A DNA stretch of 64,000 bases from Brasenia schreberi. Taxonomy: Eukaryota; Streptophyta; Magnoliopsida; Nymphaeales; Cabombaceae. Below are positions 10,813-23,198 of the stretch, in pieces. The stretch lies in contig JAYKKT010000077.1 of NCBI GenBank assembly GCA_036023115.1, positions 62,001 to 126,000 on the forward strand, in the 5' to 3' direction. Numbering within the stretch: the first letter of the stretch is position 1; the number at the start of each line of letters is the position of its first letter. A model generated the notes under the pieces. The model was not told where the DNA came from. It worked only from the letters and a program-made list of their open reading frames with translations, and ran no database searches. A program made the translations under genes and the position numbers.

Positions 10813-13800
10813 TACCTTTCTCAATGAGGCTTGCAAGAGGTTGTGACCCCAGCCAGGGATTAGACAAAAACTCGTTTTGCTCGGCTGACCATGTGCTCCA
10901 CTTGGCTCCTTATTTAATCATCCTTAGGAGAGTCTACAAGGAAGTCCACCACCATGAGCACTTTGGCTCTTTGCGTGATACCATATTGAGCTGGTAGAAA
11001 GATATTTCTCTCTAATTAGCAAAGAGAAGGGGTTTGTTCTCTTATTCCTGACCTTTCAAACATTCTTCGGGAAAGGAGCAAAGTTCACGTCTGCAAGTCT
11101 TCAAAGGCCTAGATCTCCCTCCTCATTAGTCTTGTGTACTTAGTCCCATTGCAAAAGCTGAATTCCTTTTCTATTACCTAAGCTTTGCCATTGAAAATTG
11201 ATTGATGATATTCTCCAATGCTTTAATGACTCCTTGTAAAAATTGGAAACTCATCATCTAGTGAATAGATTAAGCCGATAGTGCAGATTTGATTAGCACT
11301 AACTGACCGACAGTGGAGATTAAAGTGCCATTTATTCTCGCCAATTTGCTATAAAGAACTTGGGCCAATGGTTTGAAATGCATCATTCTAAGTCTTCCTC
11401 TGAAAACTGGGATCTCCGTGTATTTGTAGGAAAGGGTCCCTTAGCCGTGTATGTTCTTCACTTGTCTAGCCCTGGAAGATGACACAAAGAAGGGAACCCA
11501 GATGGATTTTTCCTAGCTTACAAGTAGGCGTGATGAACTTTCAAACTCTTACATGATGTCTATGAACTTCTCTAGTGATTTAGCCTTGTCACTGATAAAG
11601 AACAAGGCGTCATCAATGTAGAAGCTATGACTCACCAGGATGATCGTGCCCTTACCAGGACCAACTCTTTGTATTCCTCCTTCATTAGTGATTGGCATGT
11701 GAGCCTCTCCACAACACCAAGAATAGGTATGAAGAGAGGGGATCTCTCTGTTGAGTCCCTTATGAGATTTTGAATGTATCACCAGCCTCGCTATTGATTA
11801 GAAAAGCAAACTTGGCCGTGGTAATGCATTCTACGATAAACTAAACCAACCTTGCATCAAAATCAAAAAATGGAAGCGAAGAAAGTTTCACTCTATTATA
11901 TTGTATGCTTTTAACTATGTTCGTTTTGAATAAGACTCAAGTCTTTCGACTATAACTCATGGTACCCACATGATCACGGGCAATTAGGATGCTTTCTTGG
12001 ACCATTCTGCCCTTGAAGAAAGCCGATAGCTGATATGATATTTATCAAGATCGGTCGCATGTGATTCACTGTGATTTTGGTGATGATCTTATAGGCAAAA
12101 TTGCAAAGGTTGATGGGTCAAAAGTCTAAAAGCTTAGATGTACCTTATGTTTTCAGAGTTAGATCTACATGAGTGGCATGGTCTCCTTCAGAATCTTTCA
12201 TGAAAAATACTTCACTGCTCTAGTGACATCTCTACTAATGGTTTGCTAGTAGGATTGGTAAAAGGCTCCTAGAAACAATAAAAATGCACTTTCTGCCACA
12301 TAACTCCTAGGTTGCATGCTTGGTCTTGTGCTTGGACACGTTTTGGGTGAAGAAGATCATTGTTTGCATCATCAAAGAGAGGGAGACGCGCTGCCCTAGA
12401 ATGTGACTATCAAGCTATCTTCCCTTTGAATAATGTAGCTGTTATTACTACTAACATTGGATCTAGTGGAACTGAGATGTGCTCTCGTAGAACCCCTCTA
12501 GCCACCTGACACGACTTTTTTCTTTCAGACGGCAGCTTCCATCTCTCAATTAAGTAAGAACTAATTTAGTGCTAAGGCTTTTAACTTGAAAGAGTACCAA
12601 ATCAACCCATGTTTATTTCCTCTTAGATTTTGCCCCAATGAGACACATGCAGAGTGATATCTCCAATGAATTTGTGGTTCCAATCCTATAAATTGACTTT
12701 TGTGTCTGTTCAGCTTCTTCATCATTCTATGTGAGTGATTATCTGTAAATGGTGTGCTCCAAGATTCTCTCACTAGCTCCTCATACCTTCAACCAAATTT
12801 TGAAGAACTTGAAATGAACCTGGCATTAATGCATGTCATCTTCAAGCATTAGAAGCCCACCATGGTTCAGAAACACTCAAGGTGTCACTTTAATCCAATT
12901 ATTTACGGAACTTTGGCAGCCAACTAGCATTGACTAGTCCCCTATCCAGAACACGAGCAATGTGGTGGCATCGTTTCTATCGATTATTTTATGTGAAGCT
13001 GAAGCCTATAGCAGTGACTTCAGTCGCCCTGCACCTCATAATCATTCATTAAACTCTTGACTTCTAGGCATGTACATCATGCCCCTTATCCTTTCTGATC
13101 TAAAAGGAACAACATTCCAATCGCCCACCAAAATCCAAAGAAGATGAGATTGAATGTCATTCGGGTTTTCTTCTTCTTCACCAAGTTTTAAAGATATTGA
13201 ATTGATCTCTTCTTACACAGGTAGACCACCCTTGCAATCAGTGATATCTCAAAAGTTATCAAACATCGTAGGCTGAAAGCTTCTTTAGTTGCATACATAG
13301 TCATTTTACATTAAAAAAGGAATACTAAATCTACTCCTTTTAATTATAATAGTTATCAAACACCTATATAGTTGCATACATAGTCATTTTCATCGTTGTT
13401 GAATTCGAGGTGAGAGAAGGAGGTGGTTGCTCAACCATCCTGTAGAACATGGGTTCATTGCTTCCCCTATATATTAATTGACTTTCAACTAGGTGGAAAC
13501 CCTCGCTTTCGATTGTTGTTTTTAGTGCAATATGAGGAACCGCTATCAGCTTCATGATTGAAAGGAAGTAAGGCCAATTCCATGTTGCCTTCTTTTAGAA
13601 AAAAGGTTTCTGGATGAACCTCCATCGTGCCTTGCATTCCTATCCTACACAAAACCTTTGTCCTTATGGGGTGACAACATCTACTGGAGTTAGAGCTTCT
13701 CCTCTTTTTAGAGTGCTAATTGCGCATAAAATTTAGCGTTAGAGAGGGGGGGGGGAACGTCGAGTGATTTATCTCAACTATCACTAGATTCATGTTATCA

Positions 13801-14340
13801 CCAGTTTTGAGTTCTGTCTCTATAATTCTTGTGCTTGGTTGACTGTGGGCCTAGCAGACGGGTGGGTGTATTGTCTTTCATCAGTAGTTGGCATTTCCTC
13901 ATCTTTAAAGTCTTCTGGCATCAGTTCAAAGGCCACCAAGGTGCTAGAATCTGCGCTTTGTGGGTGTTCCTTCTTGATTGTGTTAAGCACCTTGAAATGG
14001 TTGGACATCATTGTGAGCAGGGCGTTCTTTTTTTGCCAAACCTTTTTTCTATTTTCACTGTCTCCTTTGAGCCACCTTTCTCTTTAGCTATCTCCTCTAT
14101 AGCAGGTGCCACTTTTGCATTGTGTGGAACCAAAATCTTCACAATCTGTCACTCGAGATTCAAATTCAAAGAACAATAGTAAGGACTCATCCCCTTAAGG
14201 TTAAAGGGACTGAAAGTGTTTGACTCATTGTTTTGTGACACCTCCATGCCAATCCAAGTGAAGAGCAAAAAGGTTGGCACCCTCATAACCATGCAACTCC
14301 TCATTCTTTTCGGAGTACCACACCCTTCCTCTTATATTCT
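10813..14340 (-). mobile_element. Degraded L1-type LINE (endonuclease and reverse transcriptase relics)
   Basis: Minus-strand translation, broken by many stops and frameshifts, shows in order: an endonuclease segment LLWILVGDWNVVPF (about 13098-13150; EEP nucleases have a GDFNVV motif here); an RT block QLSAFFKGRMVQESILIARD (about 11975-12040); the catalytic YIDD at 11609-11620; and a thumb segment VGQLVLIKSALSA (11277-11318), which matches the AGRLxLIKSVLSS pattern of plant L1 elements. Upstream to about 14340 the minus strand has open but unrecognised pieces that could be the 5' part. The element is dead. The 3' third recurs at 21206-21951. Confidence 0.8.
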
Positions 14341-14649
14341 TCATTGCTTGTTTTTTCTGTATTGGATTTCATTTCTTTATCTGTAATGAAGTAAAAATAT
14401 TGGAACAAGGGAGTTGACATATTCATCTATACTGAATTTGTAATAACATGAAGACAACATATATTTTTTAAGGTACGAACAAAGTTGATCATATTCTTTC
14501 ATTTGAAAATCTTAATGCTTGTTGATTTCTGAATTTGCATTACTCTTGGTTTTCTCTTAAATACTTTTTGAATGTTGAAAAACAAGACCGCATGAAGAGC
14601 CGAAAACCACATCTATTGGGATGGATAGGTTGAGGTTAAAGTTGAACAT
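14341..14649. other. Spacer
   Basis: AT-rich sequence between the LINE relic and the next repeat. I see no gene or structured element. Confidence 0.4.
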
Positions 14650-14998
14650 GAAGGTTCTTTTGATTGAACTCCCAAGCCAGGAGGATAGTAGATTTCTTTC
14701 ACGAGCTAACATGGTGTTTCTAGTTAAAGCACAGAACTTTAAGCACTAGGGAGTTTGTCTTCTAATTAGATGTTTCTGTTGGTATATGCCATGGTTAATG
14801 GTGTTCCACTTACAACGGGGAGGCCAAAGGCAGGTATACATCCTCTGGAATAGAACTCACGATCTGCATCTTGTGAACAACATGCCATTCCAGAAGAACA
14901 AACGCCCTGAGTGCATGCTTTATTCTAAAAACTAGCTAGAAGACATTACTTGCCCAAACATGCAAGATCCAGAGTTCAACTGGCAGGGCACCCAGATT
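14650..14998. repeat. 348-bp dispersed block with SINE-like core, copy 2
   Basis: Nearly identical to 6246-6593, starting at GAAGGTTCTTTTGATTGAAC and ending at CACCCAGATT. Small differences (for example CTAACATGGTGTTTCTAG versus a slightly longer form, and ACGGGGAGGCC versus AGGGGAAGGCC) show that the copies have diverged a little. The flanks of the two copies differ, so the block moved or was duplicated as a discrete unit. Confidence 0.7.
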
Positions 14999-15652
14999 CC
15001 CTTGTGCTGGTGGGAAGGGGAGATTTGTGCATGTGTATGTCACCCTTCAGCCTCCTGTTGTGAGAAAAAAGGATCAGCGTGCCGGAAGTGGCACTTGTCC
15101 TGGATTAGTGGAACCCATAAAAGGACCAATCTCTAGAGGACGATTCAATCTATGGCCCAAAATCATATCCAGATCTTGTTTCAATCTTAACTGCCCATAC
15201 TGGGGCATGTACTGAAAAAGGTTTCTCGAGGCCCACCTGCGTCGGATCGTCCAGTTTGCGGGTGACGTTATTCAAGGTTTCCTAGGCCGAAAAGCCGTTC
15301 CTCTCTAGTGATCGTTTTTTGGGAACTTCATTTACCAAAGCTTTTCACTTATCTTTTTGGGATTTGCAGTACACTTGCTCACAAATGCGTTATAATACGT
15401 GGAGTGAAAAATGGATGCTGATGTTCACGAGCACTCAAGTTCGTTGAAGTTCAGTATATACTATGAAGAGAAAATTTTCAAAAGGAACGACACCGTTACA
15501 ACAAATCAATAACTCAATCATATCTTCACGACAAATAAATCCACATATGCTTTATTTGTACCTTGAACAATAAATGTCGTGTACATTACAAATGAGTGTC
15601 AATTTCCTTTATTCCAATCATTTTTACTTTATTACAGAAAAATAATTGAATC
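14999..15652. other. Intergenic spacer left of duplicated block B
   Basis: Short ORFs (for example 15027-15215) lack any domain signature. The last ~50 bp before 15653 could correspond to sequence left of the window in copy A, which cannot be tested here. Confidence 0.4.
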
Positions 15653-17935
15653 CACTGGACCAGAAAATCAAATGTTGGTGGTGACAAAGCCCATAAGCCT
15701 GCGATTCGAGCCACCTGATGATTGGGGGCAACTCGGTGGAACCATGGTGCCGCTTGCACTCCCATATGCATGCTCACAGGATGACTTTGCTGGTTGCCCA
15801 TTGTATGTGAGCTGCACGTTAGACATCTTGATGCCTTGACACGGTGCAGTTGCGCTGCATGCAAAATCGACGGCAACTTGAGTCTGTGATGTGCCCTTGA
15901 TGTTGTTGTAGGTCACTTGGGAGATCTTGACACCGGAATTCCGATCAAAGCACACATAAGATCAATGACGGATGAATCTTGTGAATAACTAATAGGGAAC
16001 TAGAACTTACCGTGCAACAGAATAATTTCTTTTGTTTCACTTTTCAACTTGGTAGTAACTTAGTACCTGGGTTGGGCAGGCATTGACATTGCTATCACAG
16101 TAATGCTGGTTTATGATGATGGGGTTCTTCACATTATTCATGGTGATTCCATCGAAGACAATGCCTTCGGCAAAACCGTTGCTGCTCCTTGCCCATGACT
16201 TTATCCTTAGTCCATTGGTGGAACCCGTGAAAACCGTGTTCTTCACCGTGACGTTTTGCACGCCGGCTTCATTAGAGTTCTTCCCTAAGCTCCCAATACT
16301 GTCATTAGAACAAGTTAAAGTTATATGATTACGAAAGTTGGATTGCTTGGTCAAATAATGCATGCATGACCTTATCAAGATCACCTAAGTTGAATTAATT
16401 TGTACAACGATGCACATGTATTCAACTTATTTAGATGCGGAATTTACCTTATTCCATGGCCAGGGCCACATGTTTCACCTTGAATTTTCAATGTTTTTGT
16501 CGTTGAACATTTGAATTAATATATGCGCAAACAATTACCTATTCGTCGTATACTCTTTCTTATTTTATCGTTCACATGAATGATATACAGATATAAACTT
16601 GAGTTGTTTGATGTTGAAATGATAAATAGTAACATCTTTCACCTAAAATTTTCAATGTTTTCTCGTTGAACATTTGAATATGTGCAAACAATAACGTAGA
16701 TATTAATTAGATGATAAACTGAACTGCGTCGTCTTTGTCCATTCAATCCTCAAACTCATCACAGCAAGAAAATAAGAGTTCGGTTCATGCAAAGATGCAC
16801 TAATTAGCAAGTCTATCACCTCTAAACGAAGTCGTCTCACAGAATGATGCAGAAAGCACGTATCTCATAGCCTTGAGATTCATCTTGAAAGAGCCGTCTA
16901 GTTAATGGAGAAATATCAAGTTACGAAAGTTGAACACTGAGACATGTCCAGTCCGTCGTAGAAACCGTCATGTTTTTTCGTGAAACTAATTTGGTCTTGT
17001 GTATCTTTTCCGATTTTGATAGGTAACCTGGGTTAGACAGACCCCTACTTGATGCATCCCTGGGACGTTGAACTCGTGACCTCGAACTCGAACTTCTTTT
17101 GATTTCAACCACCGGGCCAGAATAGTGGTGGATCTTTGTGCTGAGCGAATAAGATGATTCCTTTGGTCAGAGGAAAAAATTTAAGGGTTAAAAAGAAAAC
17201 TTATTCCCATGTATAATTAGGTGTTTCGGTTTGTATACGCCATTGTTAACGAAACTTATTCTAAAACTAGCTAAGAAAACATGAATTTCCTCCAAAAGGA
17301 GAAGAAAATGACTATCATTCTTTTGGGACCAGACAAGATAGCGACTTAAGTTGTCAATGGATTGATGGTTAATTCAAACCCAAATGCATATAGTTGGTCA
17401 ATGCTGTCACTACCAAGTTGTTTAAGTAATTGTCGAAAGGCTAAGCATGCGGAGGAGGATACTTGTCCGGGATTAAGGGGACCCATAGCAAGTTTAAATT
17501 TGGGGTTATATGAGCCATTGCGGGACTTTAGGGTCCTTTCAAGCACTTTAATCATGATTAAAGAAACAGAATTAGTGCAGGAGGAAGCAGACCCTCTAGT
17601 TTAAATTTCTATAGATTCAGGTTCTTGTCTAGCAAAGCCCAAGGGCTGAGACTACTACCACCTTTTCAAGAGAAAGCCTTAAAGAACAAAGTTGCAGCTA
17701 TGGATGACAATGGGCAATGACTGAGTGGATTACTGTGCAGTGCATTTGAGAAACATTTTAGGTTAAAATACTTTGCGCTTTCATGTGAACACTTTTGCAC
17801 CATGGTTCAGGATAACTTCGGTTTATCGTAAATTGGAGATAATATTTTGGTTTATTTTCCTCACATTGTGGAACGTGACATGTGGAGCAGATGACAACCT
17901 CTCGAGGTCACATTAGGTCCAGAAGTGATCAAAAT
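15653..17935. repeat. Segmental duplication, copy B (with polygalacturonase pseudogene)
   Basis: Matches 1-818 and 1951-3413. The join at 16470/16471 lies after a shared ACA, a 3-bp microhomology between the two breakpoints in copy A. The right end is at AGAAGTGATCAAAATT, after which the copies diverge completely. A SINE-like copy lies near 17008-17145. From 17146 to 17935 there is no supported gene. Confidence 0.92.
15668..16470 (-). pseudogene. Truncated polygalacturonase pseudogene (exons 3-4 only)
   Basis: Exon 4 equivalent 15940-15668 and exon 3 equivalent 16298-16067 are both open and nearly identical to the intact gene; only 23 bp of exon 2 (16470-16448) remain, ending right after the GHG codons. 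Exon 1 with the signal peptide and the NTD/GDD catalytic region is gone, as is the candidate TATA region. In addition, the acceptor before exon 4 reads CGG instead of CAG (15942 is C, where copy A has T at 290), which also changes Gln to Arg in the read-through frame. It cannot make an active enzyme. Because exons 3 and 4 are so similar to the functional copy, short reads or primers in that region would not distinguish the two. Confidence 0.93.
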
Positions 17936-18990
17936 TGTTATGTTTTATAAGTAAAAGTTTGTTTGTGGCACAAATTTTGTATATATTGATTAACATGTTT
18001 ACACGAATCTTTAAGATAGCATTTTAAGGCAGTCTTGGTATGTAGGAGTATATTTTCTTATTTTTTTGAGGAAAATGGTTGGTCTTGTTTGTGAGGGGTG
18101 TCGTACCCATCCCTATTTCGACTCATTGTAAATCAGTGTGATTCGCTCGATTCATAGAGAGAACTGATTATTAGGTTTCACATTAAGTTTGAGACTCTAA
18201 AGTCATCGTTACTGTGGGTTGACCTTGGCTGAGAATCGAAGGCAAGTCGGAGGTTCCCTCGCTTCAACGCTGCAGCTCCTGATCCTTTTGGGAGTACAAC
18301 ACCCTTCCCCTTATATTCTTCATTCTCCATAGCTAATTGTTTCGAAGAGTTTCTTCTTCCTAGATTGAAAAAAATTTTATTAAGGACAAAATTCTGATAC
18401 TAAGAGTATGCATGGTAGTCGTCTGCCAACCCCCGCTTTTATGGGGCCTTGCTTGAAATCTTTTGTTCTAGACATGGACTATTCGAAACTGGCCTGGCGG
18501 TTCAATTTCATATATTTTTTCCGATTGATCTTCACCTTCTATAGTTTTTGATTTAAACCATAACCAAAACTGGAACCACTAGATTTAACCCAGAACTAAC
18601 CACGTCTATGTGAACGCATCGTATGACGCAATTCATCAAATCCAATCACGCAAAACCTTGGTCACTATGTTGGCGGTGGGGCGGTCTTGTTAGGATAATC
18701 CGCCGATTGGTTCCCAATGTCTACATAATTTGTGTATAGTTTTTATCATGAATACACATACTTATATACACATAAATATGATCCGCATACACATATACAT
18801 ATGTATGCCCTGTTTTTGCTCTATACATTGGAGAAAAGGGAATTCGGACTTGTAACAACCCCACTTGTGTTTGGACGAGGCTTCGATTTAGTAAAACAAA
18901 GAATATATAGAACATAAGTTTGATCATTCGATTACTTCAAAGGACATGTAAATTAAAATTGGCATACGTTGCATCCCTAAAAGGAAAGTT
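17936..18990. other. Intergenic, mixed degenerate repeats
   Basis: 18265-18340 resembles 14270-14345 (TTTTSGGAGTACMACACCCTTCC pattern followed by TATATTCTTCATT). 18480-18610 is a GGTTCAATTT/CCAAAACTGGAACC-type degenerate repeat. 18721-18927 has overlapping short ORFs on both strands over an ATACACATA-rich stretch with no domain. No gene is supported. Confidence 0.4.
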
Positions 18991-19590
18991 TTAAATACCT
19001 AGGGTGAGTTTTTCAAAGTGATGAAAGAATTGATAGAGATGTTATGCATAGATTTAATGTAGGTTGGTTAAAATGGAGAGGAACATCAGATATTCTTTGT
19101 GACAAGAAGATACCATTAAAGTTAAATGGTAAATATTAAAAAGCATCAATTAGACCTAACATGTTTTATGGTTATGAGTGTTGTGTAGTTAATAATCAAC
19201 ACCTACAAAAGATGTCGGTAGTAGAAATAAAGATGTTGAGATGGATGAGTGGTCATATAAGGAAAGACGGTATACATAATGCAATTATTAGAAACAAATT
19301 AGGAGTGACACTGATAGAGGATAAAATGAGAAAATACCGTTTAAGATGGTTTGGACATATAGAAAGAATATCAAAAGAAGCACATGTAGGAAGGTATGAA
19401 AAGCTGGGTTTTGAAAGTATTAAAAGAGATAGAGGACGACCATAAAAGTGTTGGAAAGAAACAATAAAGAATAACCTAGCTTATGTTGAGTTAACTGCCA
19501 ACATTGCGCATGATAGGGCTCCATGGAAACAAAGAATACATGTAGCCAACCCCATCTAGTATGGGAAAAGGCTTAGTTGTTGTTGTTGTT
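18991..19590 (+). mobile_element. RTE-clade LINE, 3' end with TTG-repeat tail
   Basis: Plus-strand translation, with stops, reads FKYLG, then RFNVGWLKWRG, KIPLKLNGKY, NMFYGYECC and MSVVEIKMLRWMSGHIRKDGI, then MRKYRLRWFGHIER and KRDRGRP. This is the C-terminal part of plant RTE reverse transcriptases, where ECWAVKKQH, EMRMLRWMCG and LRWFGHVQRR occur in the same order. It ends near 19560-19590 with GGAAAAGGCTTAGTTGTTG followed by TTG repeats, the microsatellite-like tail expected for RTE elements. It is 5'-truncated and inactive. Confidence 0.88.
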
Positions 19591-19611
19591 GTTTAATCCT
19601 CAAGAAGGAGA

Positions 19612-19790
19612 AGCAAAACTTCATGGTAGACCTACATCAAATCAGTGTGCCAACAGTCGCATACAAGATCTTAATGAAAGTAGTGGCTAATCGTATCAAA
19701 CCTTTTGCTTCCCATCTTGATGGAGGAGACGCAATCGAGTTTTGTTACGAATTGATGATAATTGACACCATTATCATATTTTAAAAGGTG
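19612..19790 (+). mobile_element. L1-type LINE reverse transcriptase scrap
   Basis: The plus frame reads VPTVAYKILMKVVANRIKPF, followed by ASHLDGG, which matches the ISLCNVxYKIxxKVxANRLKP block of plant L1 RTs. Nothing else of the element is recognisable nearby. It follows directly after the RTE tail, so it probably marks an older insertion that the RTE copy landed beside. Confidence 0.6.
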
Positions 19791-21205
19791 TTTCCTTCGA
19801 TGCGCAAAAAATATATATGGTTAAGTCCTCTGTTGAATCTTTAGTTAGGTCTATCAATAGTGAATGGTAATACTAGCATCAATTTCTATATCAACTACAT
19901 AAAATAAGTCCTCTATTGAATCTTTAGTTGGCATTTTATACATTTCTCTCGGTTTCTCATGACAAACAATATATCAATCTCGTTTAGTTTGATCACTTTT
20001 GTACACACTTGTAATGCATGGTAGAAAAATATATATGGTTCACCATAATATGATCGCGAAGAAGTGCACATGGAGGCTAACTTAAATTCATCCATATGAT
20101 ATCTATCCATGTCATACTAAAGACATTTAAAGAAAAACATTGTTTTTCTATGCCTATAGAGTTTGAGATGTGAGAGGACGCATTTGAGCTTCCAAGAAAT
20201 ATAACAAGAAACAGATACATCGAGCACATCTGTCTCACAAAAGCAAACATGCCTGGGCATATTTGCTACTAAAAGTAGATGCCCAATGAGAGCATTTGCC
20301 TCCTCAAGGTAGAGACACTAACAAGTGCATCTGTTTTTAGCAGCAAACGTGGTTAAGAACATCTACTTTCATGCTTTTAGGAAAATTCTCGCAACAATAG
20401 GCTCTTGGAGGAGAGGGGGAGGAAAATAGGGAAGAAGAGAAAAAGAGAGGGAACGGAGAAGGAGAGGAAGAGAATAGAGAGAAAAACATGAGAGAGAACT
20501 TGTGAATCACCGGTGCAATCAATAGTCACGGCGGTGTGGCTATGGCGGGAGTAATGATAGAAGAGAGAGTGCGTGGGACAACGATGCAGGTGTAATAGTA
20601 AAAAGGGGTGTGCAAATTGCAACTCCCAAACAAAGAATGAGTTGTCTTGAAAAGAAGTCAATACAAGAGAAAACGAACTATTGCTTCCACTTGACTTTTT
20701 TTTTGGATTAACAAGGGAAGCTAGGCAGACCCCAATCAAGTATATAAAAAATATGTACACCGTAGAGAAGGCTTTCACTTAGGTGGTTCATCGTTTTAGC
20801 AAAACAAAATACATAGGACCCCAACCAGGGATGCGATGCTGATTCTTGAACAACATATGCAACATGGCCAGATTTGGCTTAGTTCCACAAGCTTAGCATA
20901 TCCATTATTGTAAAGTGTAATGTAAGGGGCAGCTCTGGGATGGGCACAAGATTTTAAAATCTACCAAGGAAAATTGATTCTGTTTGTCTGGTTGCATCCT
21001 AGGCTACTCAAGTATTGAACTCTTTGCCACATGCCCAACTTAAATGGTCGTCATCTCCATTGCTAATGGCTGACCTGATTGATCTAAAGGATTTCCCAAG
21101 GACAACTTCTCTTGTATTGCTGCAAGTAAACCTCAATGTTTACTACAGCCGATTTCAAGTTGTAAATTTTTATTTGTCGTAGGTCGCAATACTCCTCCTT
21201 TGGCG
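19791..21205. other. Intergenic, includes a GA-rich tract
   Basis: 20395-20490 is a strongly purine-biased tract (GGAGAGG / AGAGAAAAA). Minus-strand open frames over it translate to Ser/Phe/Pro-rich low complexity and are not called. 20690-20850 contains AGGCAGACCCC and ACCCCAACCAGGGATGCGATG, a diverged SINE-like segment. No gene is supported. Confidence 0.4.
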
Positions 21206-21951
21206 TACCTTTCTCTATGAGGCTTGCAAGAGGTGGTGACCCCAGCCAGGGATTAGACAAAAACTCCTTTTGCTCGGCTGACCATGTGCTCCACTTGGCT
21301 CCTTATTTAATCATCCTTAGGAGAGTCTACAAGGAAGTTCACCATCATGAGCACTTTGGCACTTTGCGTGATACCATATTGAGCTGGTAGAAAGATATTT
21401 CTCTCTAATTAGCAAAGAGAAGGGGTTTGTTCGCTTATTCCTGACCTTTCAAACACTCTTCGCGAAAGGAGCAAAGTTCACGTCTGCAAGTCTTCAAAGG
21501 CCTTGACCTCCCTCCTCATTAGTCTTGTGTATTTAGTCCCATTGCAAAAGCTGAATTCCTTTTCTATTACCTAAGCTTTGCCTTTGAAAATTGATTGATG
21601 ATATTCTCCAATGCTTTAATTTCTCCTTGCAAAAATTGGAAACTCATCATCTAGTGAATAGATTAAGCCGATAGTGCAGATTTGATTAGCACTAACTGAC
21701 CGACAATGGAGATTAAGGTGCCATTTATTCTCGCCAATTTTCTATAAAGAACTTGGGACAATGGTTTGAAATGCATCTAAGTCTTCCTCTGAAAACTGGG
21801 ATCTCCACGTATTTGAAGGAAAGAGTCCCTTTAGCCGTGTATGTTCTTCACTTGTCTAGCCTGAAAGATGACACAAAGAAGGGAACCCAGATGGATTTTT
21901 CCTAGCTTACAAGTAGGCATCATGAACTTTCAAACTCTTACATGATATCTA
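21206..21951 (-). mobile_element. 5'-truncated copy of the L1-type LINE
   Basis: Matches 10813-11567 through the whole stretch, including the RT thumb block. It stops at ACATGATATCTAT, just where the first copy continues into the YIDD region. In the orientation of the element this is a 5' truncation, the usual outcome of incomplete target-primed reverse transcription. A small number of substitutions and short indels separate the copies. Confidence 0.85.
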
Positions 21952-23198
21952 TTGTAAGCATGAAAATTTTTACTTCCGGTTTATGAGGCCAGAAATGAAC
22001 ATTTTCGTGCCTAAGTCGTTTTGCGAGCATGCGAGCTAGCTTACTCAAACTAGCGAAGGTTTTTGAAAAATTTCTGACTTTCTGGCGATTGTGGGAAAGC
22101 GGGATCTTTTCGCTTAAACCTTCTTGAACCGATGCTCAAGGGTCATTTTAAACGCTTAGAAACTTCGATTTTTCAAATCAAATACAAAACTTTCAAAAGA
22201 TCAGTGTTTTATGAATTCGATGTATGCCTTCTTTGCAATTTTTATTACGACTTTTGGACGACCCTAAATCTTTTGAGTTTTATCTATTAGGCCTGATATG
22301 TGTGTGAATATGTGGCCTATTTTCGACGTGGTTTGAGCGAGGATTTAGCGCTTTTGAAAGCGAGCGAATGCAAGGATGCATAAATCCTTTTCAGATTTTA
22401 AAAGTGATGATGTGAGCTAGGCTCGAATTGAAAGTGCAACTCACACAACTTTCACTAATGTAAATACCCGAAATGTAAGGCAACTCACGCGACTTAAATG
22501 TTCCACACAAAGAAAAATGCAACTCGACTTAAAGTAAACTCACACGACTTGAAAATATATAAATATGTTTTATCCTAAGAGCGAAAAGGCTCAATGTGTG
22601 TGAGTGTGAAGAGCGGAAAGGCTCGAGTACTTGTGGGTTTTTCTCGTGTAAAATTTAAATGACAACTCACACAACTTAAAGTAAATCCACCCGAAATGAA
22701 ATTGTAATTCACACAGCTTTCACTAAAGTAAATACCCAAATTGAAGTATATATGTTTAGCTTAGGAGCGGAAAGGCTCAATGTGTGTGCAATCGTGTGCA
22801 ATATAAGAGCGGAAAGGCTCAAGTGCACGTGGGTGTCCTTTGTGTGCAGTTAAGAGCGAAAAGGCTCAAGTGCACGTGTGTGGTTGTGTTTCATACACAA
22901 ATATTACATCTCGGGGGAGACTTCGCTCCATTATTACAACTCCGTTCCGAATTGAATTTAATTTAAACGAGTAATGTAAAACCGAATGTAAATGGCACTT
23001 ACAAGTGTTCGGTTTTGCCTCTCGAGTCGCTCGGGTCCGTCTCCATATTTTATAGGTAAATCTTTTTTTCTTAAAATAGGGTCAGAAGACTAATTTATTT
23101 GAATCCTTTAATTATGTTAATATGTGCATTATTCATGTTTTGTTATGTAGCAGAATACCCGATTGAAGCATACTGAATCAAAATCGAGGTGTTATATA
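21952..23198 (+). mobile_element. Possible solo LTR with repeated GAGCGGAAAGGCTCAA motifs
   Basis: A ~1.25-kb segment begins TGTAAGCATGAAAATTTTTA exactly where the LINE copy ends, and could end at GAGGTGTTATA (a decayed TGTTACA-type end). Inside, AAGAGCGRAAAGGCTCRA occurs about five times (near 22578, 22610, 22761, 22807 and 22853), with GTGTGTG/GTGCACGTG between, and ACTCACACRACTT plus AAAGTAAATACCCRAA recur between 22430 and 22750. The base composition is less AT-rich than the surroundings. No target-site duplication is evident, so the LTR call is tentative. Confidence 0.4.

Noticed and set aside
13820..14179. Three overlapping ORFs (82, 116 and 63 codons) as genes
   Set aside because: They conflict with each other and lie at the 5' side of a LINE relic; none shows a known domain.
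20337..20778. Minus-strand 61- and 133-codon ORFs
   Set aside because: Translation of a GA-rich tract into Ser/Phe/Pro-rich low complexity; no conserved features.
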